From Actinophytocola sp035634895 (GTDB lineage Bacteria; Actinomycetota; Actinomycetes; Mycobacteriales; Pseudonocardiaceae): a stretch of DNA of 64,000 bases. Position numbers and translations under genes: made by a program. The stretch covers positions 1-64,000 of the forward strand of contig NZ_DASQCC010000238.1 in the NCBI RefSeq assembly GCF_035634895.1, written 5' to 3'. Below are positions 41,515 to 50,742 of the stretch, in pieces. How positions within the stretch are numbered: position 1 is the first letter of the stretch; every line of letters starts with the position of its first letter. The notes under the pieces are model-generated. The model did no database searches. It was not told where the DNA came from and was given only the letters and a program-made list of their open reading frames with translations.

Positions 41515-43484
41515 GACTGCTCCTCTTGTGGGATCACCACGGCAAGGGGTTGGTTGAGCGCGACCTGTTGACCCGCCCGGACATGCAGCTCCGTGACCAC
41601 GCCGTCGACCGGCGCCGTCACCGTGTGTTCCATCTTCATCGCCTCGACCACGACCAGCGGCGCGCCGGCCGTGACCACGTCTCCCGCGGCCGCCTTGACC
41701 ACCAGCACGGTGCCGGGCATCGGGCTGACGACCGGACCGCCACTGACCGCGCCGGCGGCGGTGCCCTCCAGCAGCGAGTGCTCGTCGACCGCCCAGGTCT
41801 CCCCGCCCGCGGCGAGCCAGAGCGTGTCGCCGGCCTGTGCACGCAGGAAGGTGGTGACCCGGCCGCCATAGGTCACCTCGAGCCGGTTCCCGTCGCGGCG
41901 CGCCGAGGCCCGCACCGGCTGCGGCTCCATCTCCGTCTCCGGGGCGGCGTCGCCGACCAGGACGGCCGCCGACTCGGGCGTCCCCGTCACCCGGACGGTG
42001 ACCTTCCGGTCGCCACACGCCAGCCGGAACGGGACCGCCACCGGTCCACCGAGACGCCAGCCGTTGGCGAGGTCCCACGGGTCCACGACGTCACCGGCGG
42101 GCCGGAGGTCGGCCAGCTCGTCCAGCGCGGCGGCGGCGAACACCACGTCCGGCACCTCGGCGGACACGAGACCGCCGAGCTTGCGCTCCACCAGCCCGGT
42201 GTCCAGCCGGCCGGCCCGAACGTCCACATCGGACAGCAACGCCCGCAGGAAGGCCACGTTGGTGCCAACACCCAGAACCACGGTGCCCCCGAGTGCAGCG
42301 TCGAGCCTGCGCAGCGCCGAGGCCCGGTCGGGCCCCCACGCGATCACCTTGGCCAGCATGGGATCGTAGCTCGAACCGACCTCGATGCCCGCCCGCAGTG
42401 CGGAGTCGACGCGGACGTGCTCGCCCGCCGGCTCGGCGACCGCCAGCACCCGGCCGCCGGTCGGCAGGAAGCCCCGGGCCGGGTCCTCGGCGTAGACACG
42501 GGCCTCGACCGCGTGCCCGTGCAACGCCACGTCGACGTCGAGCGGCGACCCGGCGGCGACCCGGAGCTGTTGCTCGACGAGGTCGATGCCGGTCACCAGC
42601 TCGGTCACCGGATGCTCGACCTGCAGGCGGGTGTTCATCTCCATGAAGAAGAACTCGTCCGGCCGGTCGGTCGACACGATGAACTCGACGGTCCCGGCCC
42701 CCGTGTAGCCGACGGACCGGGCCGCGTCGGCGGCCGAGGCACCCATGCGCTCGCGGCTTTCCGCGTCCAGCAGGGGTGACGGCGCCTCCTCGATGATCTT
42801 CTGGTGCCGCCGCTGCAGGCTGCACTCCCGCTCGCCGAGATGGATGACGTTGCCGTGCGCGTCGGCCAGGACCTGGATCTCGATGTGCCGCGGGTTGGCC
42901 ACGAACCGCTCGACCAGCAGCGTGTCGTCGCCGAACGCGCCGCGTGCCTCGCGCCGCGCCGACTCCAGTGCCGCCGGTAGGTCCGCCGGGTCCGCCACGC
43001 GCCGCATGCCCTTGCCACCACCGCCCGCGGACGGCTTGACCAGCACCGGATAGCCGACCTCCTCGGCCGCGGCGACGAGGTCCGCGTCGGACATGCCCAG
43101 CTCGTTCCGGCCCGGCACAACGGGAACGCCGGCCGCGCTCACGGTCTGCTTGGCGCGGATCTTGTCGCCCATGGCCTCGATCGCCTCGGGCGGCGGGCCG
43201 ATGAACACGATGCCGGCCTCGGCACACGCCCGCGCGAACGCCGCGTTCTCCGCCAGGAAGCCGTAACCGGGGTGCACGGCCTCGGCGCCGGTCTCGCGTG
43301 CGACCGCGACGATGTCCTCAATGGACAGATAGCTGCCGACCCGGACCGCCTCGTCCGCGTCCGGCACGTGCGCGACGTCGCCCGCCGTGAACACCGCGAC
43401 CGAACGGATCCCCATGCGCGCCAACGTCCGGAAGACCCGAACGGCGATCTCACCCCGGTTGGCGACCAGAACAGTGCTGAACAT
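41511..43484 (-). CDS. accA1: AccA1, 3-methylcrotonyl-CoA carboxylase alpha (biotin) subunit
   Basis: A 657-residue protein with a biotin carboxylase domain (about 1-445: VLVANRGEIAVRVFRTLARM, HPGYGFLAENAAFA, VKPSAGGGGKGMR, MEMNTRLQVEHPVTELVTG). A linker/BT region follows, then a C-terminal biotinyl domain with EAMKMEHT, the biotin lysine. It carboxylates its own biotin for transfer by AccD1. The start is ATG 43484 or GTG 43490; the latter overlaps the accD1 stop as GTGA. The assignment to methylcrotonyl-CoA rests on operon order with accD1 and fadE19. Confidence 0.92.
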   Translation of the reverse strand: MFSTVLVANRGEIAVRVFRTLARMGIRSVAVFTAGDVAHVPDADEAVRVGSYLSIEDIVAVARETGAEAVHPGYGFLAENAAFARACAEAGIVFIGPPPEAIEAMGDKIRAKQTVSAAGVPVVPGRNELGMSDADLVAAAEEVGYPVLVKPSAGGGGKGMRRVADPADLPAALESARREARGAFGDDTLLVERFVANPRHIEIQVLADAHGNVIHLGERECSLQRRHQKIIEEAPSPLLDAESRERMGASAADAARSVGYTGAGTVEFIVSTDRPDEFFFMEMNTRLQVEHPVTELVTGIDLVEQQLRVAAGSPLDVDVALHGHAVEARVYAEDPARGFLPTGGRVLAVAEPAGEHVRVDSALRAGIEVGSSYDPMLAKVIAWGPDRASALRRLDAALGGTVVLGVGTNVAFLRALLSDVDVRAGRLDTGLVERKLGGLVSAEVPDVVFAAAALDELADLRPAGDVVDPWDLANGWRLGGPVAVPFRLACGDRKVTVRVTGTPESAAVLVGDAAPETEMEPQPVRASARRDGNRLEVTYGGRVTTFLRAQAGDTLWLAAGGETWAVDEHSLLEGTAAGAVSGGPVVSPMPGTVLVVKAAAGDVVTAGAPLVVVEAMKMEHTVTAPVDGVVTELHVRAGQQVALNQPLAVVIPQEEQS

Positions 43485-43486
43485 CG

Positions 43487-45100
43487 TCACATCCTGAAGA
43501 CGCCGTAGCGGACCGGTTCGAGTGGCCTGTTGGCGGCCGCGGACAACCCGAGTCCGAGCACCATGCGGGTGTCGGCCGGGTCGATCACGCCGTCGTCCCA
43601 CAGGCGTGCGGTCGAGTAGTACGGGTGCCCCTGGTCCTCGTACTGCGTGCGGATGGGCGCCTTGAACGCCTCCTCGTCCGACGCGGGCCAGTCCGCACCG
43701 CGTGCCTCGAACTGGTCGCGCCGCACGGTGGCGAGCACGGACGCCGCCTGCTCGCCGCCCATCACCGAAATCCTCGCGTTGGGCCACATCCAGAGGAACC
43801 GCGGCTCGTACGCCCGCCCGCACATGGAGTAGTTGCCCGCGCCGAACGACCCGCCGATGATCACGGTGAACTTCGGCACCCGCGCGCACGCCACCGCGGT
43901 CACCATCTTGGCGCCGTGCTTGGCGATGCCGGAGACCTCGTAGTCCCGGCCCACCATGAACCCGGTGATGTTCTGCAGGAACACCAACGGAACGCTTCGC
44001 TGGTCGCACAGCTCGATGAAGTGCGCGCCCTTCACCGCGGACTCGCCGAACAGCACGCCGTTGTTCGCGATGATGCCCACCGGATGCCCGTGGACGCGGG
44101 CGAACCCCGTGACGAGCGTGGTGCCGTACTCCTTCTTGAACTCCCGGAACCGGCTGCCGTCGACGATCCGCGCGATGACCTCCCGCACGTCGTACGGGGT
44201 GCGCGAGTCGGTGGGCACCACGCCGTACAGCTCGGCCGGATCGACGGCCGGCTCCTCGGTCGCCGCGACGTCCCAGGGTCGCGGCGCGCGCGGCCCGAGC
44301 GTCGAGACGATCGACCGGACGATCCGCAACGCGTGCCCGTCGTCCTCGGCGAGGTGGTCGGTGACGCCCGACTGTCGCGAGTGGACGTCCCCGCCGCCCA
44401 GTTCCTCCGCCGTGACCACCTCTCCCGTCGCCGCCTTCACGAGCGGCGGACCGCCGAGGAAGATCGTCCCCTGGTTACGGACGATCACGGCCTCGTCACT
44501 CATCGCCGGCACGTACGCGCCGCCCGCCGTGCAGGAGCCCAGCACCGCGGCGAGCTGCGGGATGCCGCGTGCGGACATGGTGGCCTGGTTGAAGAAGATG
44601 CGCCCGAAGTGGTCGCGGTCCGGGAAGACCTCGTCCTGCCTGGGCAGGAACGCGCCGCCGGAGTCCACGAGGTACACGCACGGCAGGTTGTTGTGCAGCG
44701 CGACTTCCTGCGCACGCAGGTGCTTCTTGACGGTCATCGGGTAGTACGTGCCGCCCTTGACCGTCGCGTCGTTGGCGACGATCACGCACTCTCGGCCGGA
44801 GACGCGGCCGACCCCGGTGATGATCCCGGCGGCGGGCGCCTCGTCGTCGTACATGCCGGTCGCGGCCAGCGGCGACAGCTCGAGGAACGGTGAGCCGGGG
44901 TCGACGAGCGACTCGACCCGGTCACGGGGCAGCAGCTTGCCGCGGTCGACGTGCCGCTGCCGGGCACGCTCGCCGCCACCACGCCGGGCGGTGGCGGTAC
45001 GGGCTCGCAGGTCGTCGGCGAGCGCCGTGTGTTCCTTCGTGTACCGCTGGTACGCGGGGTCACCCGGGTCGACAGAGGTACGCAGGACGGGCGCGTCCAT
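43487..45100 (-). CDS. accD1: AccD1, 3-methylcrotonyl-CoA carboxylase beta (carboxyltransferase) subunit
   Basis: A 537-residue carboxyltransferase. Diagnostic segments are RDRVESLVDPGSPFLELSPL, YLVDSGGAFLPRQDEVFPDR, LGSCTAGGAYVPAMSDEAVI and LVFLQNITGFMVGRDYEVSG, with GGSFGAGNYSMCGRAYEPRF in the second crotonase-like half. These are the methylcrotonyl-CoA carboxylase type rather than propionyl-CoA type. It transfers CO2 from biotin to 3-methylcrotonyl-CoA in leucine breakdown. ATG 45100 has GGAG five nt upstream. A palindrome lies 26 bp before the start. Confidence 0.93.
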   Translation of the reverse strand: MDAPVLRTSVDPGDPAYQRYTKEHTALADDLRARTATARRGGGERARQRHVDRGKLLPRDRVESLVDPGSPFLELSPLAATGMYDDEAPAAGIITGVGRVSGRECVIVANDATVKGGTYYPMTVKKHLRAQEVALHNNLPCVYLVDSGGAFLPRQDEVFPDRDHFGRIFFNQATMSARGIPQLAAVLGSCTAGGAYVPAMSDEAVIVRNQGTIFLGGPPLVKAATGEVVTAEELGGGDVHSRQSGVTDHLAEDDGHALRIVRSIVSTLGPRAPRPWDVAATEEPAVDPAELYGVVPTDSRTPYDVREVIARIVDGSRFREFKKEYGTTLVTGFARVHGHPVGIIANNGVLFGESAVKGAHFIELCDQRSVPLVFLQNITGFMVGRDYEVSGIAKHGAKMVTAVACARVPKFTVIIGGSFGAGNYSMCGRAYEPRFLWMWPNARISVMGGEQAASVLATVRRDQFEARGADWPASDEEAFKAPIRTQYEDQGHPYYSTARLWDDGVIDPADTRMVLGLGLSAAANRPLEPVRYGVFRM

Positions 45101-45126
45101 GTCGCTCCGCTCACGTTAGCCATCGT

Positions 45127-45142
45127 TAACATGAGCATGTTA
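45127..45142. promoter_or_regulatory. Palindrome TAACATGAGCATGTTA upstream of accD1
   Basis: Seven-base arms TAACATG and CATGTTA around AG, in the gap between accD1 and the upstream membrane gene; a related GTTAGCcatCGTTAAC lies beside it. A TetR-type operator for the leucine operon is plausible, but no regulator gene is adjacent. Confidence 0.55.
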
Positions 45143-45149
45143 GCTCCGG

Positions 45150-45776
45150 TCAATGCACCCGTCCAGCCGGCGCCCGCGGAGTCCGCCGGACCTCCACCCA
45201 GGCTCTGGTCCGATTCTGGAGAAGCAGGCCGAGGTGCACGAACGCCGACACGATGCTCCAGGTGAGATAAACCGAAAGGATGCCGAACACCGCCTCCGGA
45301 ATGTCGTCCGCGAACACCTGCGCGGCGATCACGAGCGCGACGCCGAAGAACAGGTCCCGCGCCGCGGCGCCGAGCAGCTTGCCGCGGACCGACGCGTCGC
45401 CGTCCCGCAGGCCGGTGCCGCGCCGGACCGCGACCGGCACGCTGACGATCCCGATGAGCGCGGCCAGCCCGATCGGCCCGAGCACGACGGCGGCCTCGGG
45501 CAGCGCGGGCACGGGGAAGCCGAAGTCGTCGATGTTGGCCATGACCGTGCGAAACACGCCGTAGAGCAGGAACACGGTGGCCACCGCCTCGACCACCACC
45601 CAGACCGTGGCGACCCGCACCACGGGAGGCGGTCCCCAGTGCTGTGCCGCCGGCGTGAGCCCCGGCGGCGGCGGGCCGGCCGGGTGCTTGACCCGGTACT
45701 GCAGGTAAGCGATGACGACGCCGAATATGCCGGCGAGCGAGGCCAGCATGCTCAGAATTTGACCCAAAGAGTCCAT
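45150..45776 (-). CDS. Four-TM membrane protein of unknown function
   Basis: A 208-residue membrane protein. Predicted helices are near residues 5-27 (ILSMLASLAGIFGVVIAYLQ), 55-80, 95-118 (AVVLGPIGLAALIGIVSVPV) and one or two in the C-terminal third (DLFFGVALVIAAQVFADDIP, LSVYLTWSIVSAFVHLG). A Pro-rich loop (HPAGPPPPGLTP) follows helix 1. It is not a family I recognise and there is no enzyme motif. ATG 45776. It stands on the same strand as the leucine operon, but a palindrome between them suggests separate expression. Confidence 0.7.
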   Translation of the reverse strand: MDSLGQILSMLASLAGIFGVVIAYLQYRVKHPAGPPPPGLTPAAQHWGPPPVVRVATVWVVVEAVATVFLLYGVFRTVMANIDDFGFPVPALPEAAVVLGPIGLAALIGIVSVPVAVRRGTGLRDGDASVRGKLLGAAARDLFFGVALVIAAQVFADDIPEAVFGILSVYLTWSIVSAFVHLGLLLQNRTRAWVEVRRTPRAPAGRVH

Positions 45777-45895
45777 CGGAGCACTCCATCGGATGGATTG
45801 GTTTTGGCGAATTCAGTGTCGCCAGCGCTCCGAACAGGGAAAAGTGAATTAGGGCCGGTTGCCCCAAAGAACCAGAACGCCGCCCTTTGAGCCCC

Positions 45896-45929
45896 GGACG
45901 GGGCCCGGCCGAGCAACCGGGCGCCGTCC
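45896..45929 (-). terminator. Hairpin terminator of the SGNH hydrolase gene
   Basis: Arms GGACGGGGCCCGG (45896-45908) and CCGGGCGCCGTCC (45917-45929) pair at 12 of 13 positions around an 8-nt loop, 15 bp beyond the hydrolase stop. No T run. Confidence 0.65.
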
Positions 45930-45943
45930 CTCGGCGGTGCCTG

Positions 45944-46738
45944 TCAGGCGACGGCCTCCAGCGCCGGGTAGTAGCCGCCGCGCTGGCCGGCCGCGTTCGG
46001 GTGGTAGGACTCGTCGATCGGCCAGGTGATGCTGTTGAGCCAGCGCGCGCCGGACGCGCAGATCTCGTGGCCGGCGAACGCCGACCGCCCGTCGACGAAC
46101 GTGAAGCCGAACGCGCCGGCCCGGCCGCTGATGACCTGCGCGAGCACGTCCGACGACTGGTTGATCGCCGCCCGCTTGGTCTCGCTGAGGCCGACCGAGC
46201 AGCTGCCGCCCAGCTGGTAGATGTGCGGGTAGCCGAGCACGACGACCCGCGCGTTCGGCGCCCGGTTGCGGATCTGGGTGTAGACCGCGTCCAGCCGCGC
46301 CGGCAGCTGGTCGCGGGCGTAGGTCTGCGCCTCCTGGTTGCGGGCGACGCAGGTCGAGTCCGAGCCGAGGTTGCAGTCGGTCATGACGTCGGCGAAACCG
46401 GCGTCGTTGCCGCCGACGGAGATGGTCACGAGCGAGGTGTCCGACGTGATCGAGCCGACCTGGTTGGCCGTCACGTCCGTGGTCACGGCGCCGGAACAGG
46501 CCACGAACACGAACGCGGACGGCGCGTTCGCGTTGGCCCACAGCTGTGCGTAGGAGTTGGCACTGCGCTTGCAGCTACCGCTGCTGCCGTAGCTCCCGGC
46601 GCCGGTGCCGGAGGAGTAGGAGTCGCCGAGCGCGACGTACTTCCCAGCCTGGACAACGGGATCAGCGAGTGCCGGTGCGGCGGCGAGCACAGCGCCCGCC
46701 AGTGCGAGGGATGCGATGACGATGGAACGGAGAGGCAT
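45944..46738 (-). CDS. Secreted SGNH/GDSL hydrolase
   Basis: A 264-residue exported esterase/lipase. Signal peptide MPLRSIVIASLALAGAVLAA ending APALADP. Block I is VALGDSYSSGTGAG (nucleophile Ser), block III ISVGGNDAGFADVM (Gly/Asn oxyanion residues) and block V IDESYHPNAAGQRG (Asp and His). Three cysteine pairs are likely, as in the Streptomyces SGNH lipases of this group. ATG 46738 is chosen because GGAGG precedes it and the signal peptide starts there; the longer open frame has no support. It is divergent from a TetR gene across the palindromic repeat element. Confidence 0.92.
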   Translation of the reverse strand: MPLRSIVIASLALAGAVLAAAPALADPVVQAGKYVALGDSYSSGTGAGSYGSSGSCKRSANSYAQLWANANAPSAFVFVACSGAVTTDVTANQVGSITSDTSLVTISVGGNDAGFADVMTDCNLGSDSTCVARNQEAQTYARDQLPARLDAVYTQIRNRAPNARVVVLGYPHIYQLGGSCSVGLSETKRAAINQSSDVLAQVISGRAGAFGFTFVDGRSAFAGHEICASGARWLNSITWPIDESYHPNAAGQRGGYYPALEAVA

Positions 46739-46860
46739 GGTCAACCTCCACAGCAGGGATTCCAACGCCATCATCATTACCAGTAAGTAACAAGAAAGCG
46801 AACCACCTCGTTGGTAGTTCACACTTCCCAGTTACCGCTCCCAATTGGCACAAGCAACCG

Positions 46861-47047
46861 CGCGAGTCCCGCGCTCACCCACACCGAGTCCCGCGTTCAC
46901 GCATACCGAGTTGCGTGTTCACGCATACCGAGTTGCGGTTTCGTGCAGTCGGACAGTCGGCATGTGCACGAAACCGCAACTCGGGGTGTTTGAACGCGGG
47001 ACTCGCGGTGTTTGAACGTGGGACTCGCGGGGTTGAACGTGGGAGGG
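46861..47047. repeat. Composite palindromic repeat element, copy 1
   Basis: A central hairpin has perfect 19-bp arms (46929-46947 and 46965-46983, the right one being TGCACGAAACCGCAACTCG) with a 17-nt loop. To its left are three ~22-bp direct repeats of the form CGAGTCCCGCGTTCACGCAT. To its right are three units in the opposite orientation, of the form TTTGAACGCGGGACTCG. The whole therefore reads nearly the same on both strands. A second copy is at 57394. It fills most of the 337-bp gap between the SGNH hydrolase and TetR genes. Confidence 0.8.
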
Positions 47048-47075
47048 GGTGTTTACGCGTCGGTATCATGGCGCG

Positions 47076-47678
47076 GTGTCCAGCCGTCGGGAGCAGATCC
47101 TCGCCGCAGCAGCGGGACTGTTCGCGCGGCACGGGTTCCACGGGGTCGGCATCGACGAGATCGGGGCGGCGGTGGGCGTGTCCGGGCCCGCGCTGTACCG
47201 GCACTTCCGCAGCAAGGACGCGATGCTGGGTGAGATGCTGACCTCCATCAGCGACGTCCTGCTGGCCGGCGGGCTGGAGCGGCGGGAGCGGACCGAGGAA
47301 CCCGCCAAGCTGCTGGGCGAACTGGTGGCGTTCCACGTGGACTTCGCGATCGACAACCCGTCGCTGATCACCGTGCAGGAACGGAACCTCGGCAACCTCA
47401 CCGACCCGGACCGCCGACGTGTGCGTGCCCTACAGCGGCGCTACGTCGAGGTGTGGGTACAGGCCATACGCGACACGACCGGAGAGCTCGACGAGCCGGC
47501 CGCCCGGGCCGCCGCGCACGCCGTCTTCGGACTGATCAACTCCACCCCGCACAGCCGCCACCTCGGCCGCGACGGCATGGCGACGATGTTGCGGGACATG
47601 GCACTCGGCGCGCTGTCCAACGCGACTGGTGAGACCACCGGCGGTACCGAACGTGGCCGGGGTTCCACGACCTCGTGA
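47076..47678 (+). CDS. TetR-family regulator
   Basis: This 200-residue regulator has the N-terminal DNA-binding domain SSRREQILAAAAGLFARHGF to VGVSGPALYRHFRSKDAML. The ligand domain has AFHVDFAIDNPSLITVQERN and a variable tail rich in Gly/Thr. The layout resembles the SACE_7040/fatty-acid type TetR proteins that often control acyl-CoA genes; it could be a regulator of the leucine or fatty acid genes in this window, but no matching operator is obvious. GTG 47076 is preceded by TATCAT ending 6 nt upstream and no ribosome site, so it is probably leaderless. Confidence 0.85.
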   Translation: MSSRREQILAAAAGLFARHGFHGVGIDEIGAAVGVSGPALYRHFRSKDAMLGEMLTSISDVLLAGGLERRERTEEPAKLLGELVAFHVDFAIDNPSLITVQERNLGNLTDPDRRRVRALQRRYVEVWVQAIRDTTGELDEPAARAAAHAVFGLINSTPHSRHLGRDGMATMLRDMALGALSNATGETTGGTERGRGSTTS

Positions 47679-47780
47679 AAGATTCCAGGCTCGTGGTCCA
47701 TCCGGGTGACCGGTCGACAACGATAGTCCACGTCTCGGTAGTGTCTCGGTTACCGATCGATTAAGAACAAGAGGTGGACG

Positions 47781-48578
47781 GTGTCACAGCAGACCAACTG
47801 GGTACCAACCTCGGTTGACCTGGAAAAACCCAGCGCGGCCAGAATCTATGACTACGTGCTCGGCGGCAACCACAACTTCACCGTCGACCGCGAGTTCGTC
47901 CGGCAGCGCGACAGGGTGGACCCGAAGTCCCGCCAGTTCGCGATCCAGAACCGCGCCTTCCTGCGCCGCGTCGTGCTGTACCTGATGGAACAGGGCATCC
48001 GCCAGTTCCTCGACCTCGGCTCCGGCATCCCCACCGTCGGCAACGTGCACGAGATCGCCCAGGCCACCGACCCGTCCACCCGCGTGGTCTACGTCGAGAT
48101 CGAGCACGTCGCCGTGGCGCACAGCCAGCTCATCCTGGAGGACAACGACAACGCGGTGATGGTGCACGCCGACATCACCAAGCCGAGCCTCGTGCTGGGC
48201 GACCCGGACACCCGGGCCACGCTCGACCTCGACAAGCCGGTCGGCATCCTCGCCATCGCCATCGGCCACTACGTCCTCGACGACCCGGAGAGCGTGTTCG
48301 CGGCCTACCGCGACGCCGTGCCGCCGGGCAGCTACCTGGGGCTGTCCCACCTCACCGACGACTTCCGCGACATGACCGAGCTCACATCGGACATGCGGCA
48401 GACCCAGAACGCCGTCCGCGCGCGGACGAAGGCGGAGGTCAGCCGCCTGTTCGGCGACTGGGACGTGGTCGAGCCCGGTCTCGTGACGACGTCCCGGTGG
48501 CGCCCGGACCGCGAGACAAACCCGCAGGGAGCCGAGGAGCGTGACGGTCTGTACGCGGGAGTCGCCCGGAAGAAGTAG
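47781..48578 (+). CDS. DUF574-family SAM-dependent methyltransferase, second copy
   Basis: A 265-residue paralogue of the protein at 33697. It shares SVDLEKPSAARIYDYVLGGN, GIRQFLDLGSGIPTVGNVHE and DVVEPGLVTTSRWRPD. The region between is diverged and lacks the Ala-rich insert. GTG 47781 has AAGAGGTGG upstream. It is located before the GGDEF gene in the same direction with a 74-bp gap. The family is expanded in filamentous actinomycetes and has no established substrate. Confidence 0.87.
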   Translation: MSQQTNWVPTSVDLEKPSAARIYDYVLGGNHNFTVDREFVRQRDRVDPKSRQFAIQNRAFLRRVVLYLMEQGIRQFLDLGSGIPTVGNVHEIAQATDPSTRVVYVEIEHVAVAHSQLILEDNDNAVMVHADITKPSLVLGDPDTRATLDLDKPVGILAIAIGHYVLDDPESVFAAYRDAVPPGSYLGLSHLTDDFRDMTELTSDMRQTQNAVRARTKAEVSRLFGDWDVVEPGLVTTSRWRPDRETNPQGAEERDGLYAGVARKK

Positions 48579-48652
48579 CGCGATCGAGTACGTCCGGGCG
48601 ACGGGGTCTCCACCGCCTCCGGCATGATCGCTTCTGAGCGCAACCCTCGAAG

Positions 48653-50704
48653 ATGGACCAGGCAATGGCCGAACCCGGTTTGATCCTCCCCCCGGTACAC
48701 CGGCGGGAGGAGCTGGCGCGCAGCTGGACGCGGTCGGCCACCGCGGCGTCCTACATCCCGCGGTCGGCCGACGAGATCGAGTCGCTGCTGCTCGAGCTCG
48801 TCGACCAGCTGCTCGCGATCCTCGGCGCCGAGAGGTTCTCGATGTCGGCCGGTCTCTCGATCGGGCACCGGCTGGTCAGCGAGGGCTTCATCGACCCGAC
48901 GGCGCTGACCGCGACGATCACCTCGCTCTCCGACGGCCTGCTCGCCGACCTGGCGCGGACGCCGGACAACGACCTCGCGAAGCGCACGATGTCCCTGCTG
49001 GGCGCGGTGTCCGCCGGCTACGCGGACGGGCTGCGGGCCTACACCCTCACCCAGCAGGAAGAGGTCAAACAGGCGCTGTTCAACGCGGTGCTGCGGGCCG
49101 AGCACAACCTGCGCGGCACCGAGAACCGCTTCCGCGAGGTGTTCACGTCGTCGGCGACCGGCATCGTGATCACGAACCTCGACGGCATGTGCATCGAGGC
49201 GAACCCCGCCCTCGCGGCCATCCTCGACGTCAAGCAGGACCGGCTGCCCGGGCGCGTGCTGACCGACATCTTCCAGGACGAGGTCGGCGGCGACGTGATG
49301 GCGCCCTACCGCCGCATCCTCGACGGCGAGCTGGCTCGCGTGCACGAGCATCGCAAGCTGCGCAAGGAGAACGGCGAGGTCGCGTGGGTGCTGTTCGCGA
49401 TCTCGCTGCTGCGGGACGGCGCGGGCGACCCGGCGTACTTCGTCACGATGGCGCAGGACGTCACCGAGCTGCACCTGCTGCAGGACCGCCTCGGCCACCA
49501 GCTGCTGTACGACGCGCTGACCGGACTCCCGAACCGGCAGTGCTTCCGCACCAAGCTGGAGAGCGCGCTGGAGCGGGCCGAGACGGACACCACGATCACG
49601 TTGTGCTGCCTCAACCTCGACGCGTTCTCGCTGGTGAACAACAGCCTCGGGCACGCGGTCGGCGACCGTCTACTCCAGACCGTCGCGCGGCGGCTCGAGG
49701 AGGCGACCGCCAACGAGGACGCGCTCGTCGCCCGCATCGGCGGCGACGAGTTCGCGGTGCTGGTGGAGGACTCGCCGAAGACGCCGGACATCGGCGAGCT
49801 GATCGGCTCGATCACCGCGGAGCTGGAGGCCCCCGAGTACATCGACGGCCACGGCGTCGCGGTCGGCGCGAGCGTCGGCGCGGTGCGAAGACAGGCGGGC
49901 GGCGCCCTCACGGCGACGGAGCTGTTCCGCGCGGCGGACGCCGCGCTGCGCAAGGCGAAGGCGACCGGCAGGCGGCAGTGGGCCGGGTTCCACGAGGAGG
50001 AGGACCGCGCCAACGTGGAGTTCGCCCGGCTCGCCTCGTCGCTGCCAGCGGCCTGGGAGCTCGGCGAGCTGGCCGTCGAGCTCGAGCCGGTCGTGCGGCT
50101 GTCGGACCGCGAACCCGTTGGCGCGCGGGCGGTCTTCTCGTGGTCCGAGGCCGACCACGCGACCGTCCTGCGACTCGCGGAGCGCACGGGCTGGTCCGTC
50201 CACATTGGACCGTTGCTGCTACGCGAGGCATGCCGGCGGTTCGCCGGCTCACCCGGTGTGCTGCGGGTTCAGTTGACCCGCAACCAGTCCGTCGACGCCG
50301 ACCTCGTGCGGGCGGTGCGCAGCGCGCTGTGGGACGGCGGGCTCGAAGCGGACCGGTTGGAGGTGTCACTCGACGCCGGCGCGTTGCACGACGAGCTGGG
50401 TGACGCGCGGGACAACCTGGAGGTGCTGAATGACATCGGTGTGCGGGTCGGCCTCTGTGGCGTCACGGGTGGTCCGCTCGACCTCGAGCTGGTGAGCACC
50501 ACCGGGGTGCGGTCGGTGACGCTGTCGCCGGCCCTCGGCGCGGGTTCTCCCGTGCTGGCGGTCGAAACCGCGCGGACGGTGGAGGTGTTGTCCGCGTTCG
50601 GCGCGACGTCCTCGGTGTTGGACGTCCCGTCGGCGGACGCGGCGGACTGGTGGGCCTCGATCGGGGTGGCCACCGGACAGGGTGGAGTTTTCGTTTCCCA
50701 CTGA
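48653..50704 (+). CDS. PAS-GGDEF protein with degenerate EAL domain
   Basis: A 683-residue signalling protein. An uncharacterised helical N-terminal part (1-155) is followed by a PAS domain (about 155-280, FREVFTSSATGIVITNLDGM) and a GGDEF domain (about 285-445) with intact GGDEF at 363-367 and YDALTGLPNRQCF. The C-terminal 460-683 resembles an EAL domain in length and opening (AVELEPVVRLSDREPVGARA), but the EAL glutamate is lost (ARA instead) and later metal ligands are not recognisable. It probably makes c-di-GMP and cannot degrade it. ATG 48653 or 48665. Confidence 0.87.
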   Translation: MDQAMAEPGLILPPVHRREELARSWTRSATAASYIPRSADEIESLLLELVDQLLAILGAERFSMSAGLSIGHRLVSEGFIDPTALTATITSLSDGLLADLARTPDNDLAKRTMSLLGAVSAGYADGLRAYTLTQQEEVKQALFNAVLRAEHNLRGTENRFREVFTSSATGIVITNLDGMCIEANPALAAILDVKQDRLPGRVLTDIFQDEVGGDVMAPYRRILDGELARVHEHRKLRKENGEVAWVLFAISLLRDGAGDPAYFVTMAQDVTELHLLQDRLGHQLLYDALTGLPNRQCFRTKLESALERAETDTTITLCCLNLDAFSLVNNSLGHAVGDRLLQTVARRLEEATANEDALVARIGGDEFAVLVEDSPKTPDIGELIGSITAELEAPEYIDGHGVAVGASVGAVRRQAGGALTATELFRAADAALRKAKATGRRQWAGFHEEEDRANVEFARLASSLPAAWELGELAVELEPVVRLSDREPVGARAVFSWSEADHATVLRLAERTGWSVHIGPLLLREACRRFAGSPGVLRVQLTRNQSVDADLVRAVRSALWDGGLEADRLEVSLDAGALHDELGDARDNLEVLNDIGVRVGLCGVTGGPLDLELVSTTGVRSVTLSPALGAGSPVLAVETARTVEVLSAFGATSSVLDVPSADAADWWASIGVATGQGGVFVSH

Positions 50705-50742
50705 GTTGCCCACGAGGCGCGCTCCTGTTGGAAGATGTTGTT

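Noticed and set aside
46660..46822. Upstream extension of the SGNH hydrolase to 46822
   Set aside because: The signal peptide begins at ATG 46738 with GGAGG before it; the extra residues would mask it.
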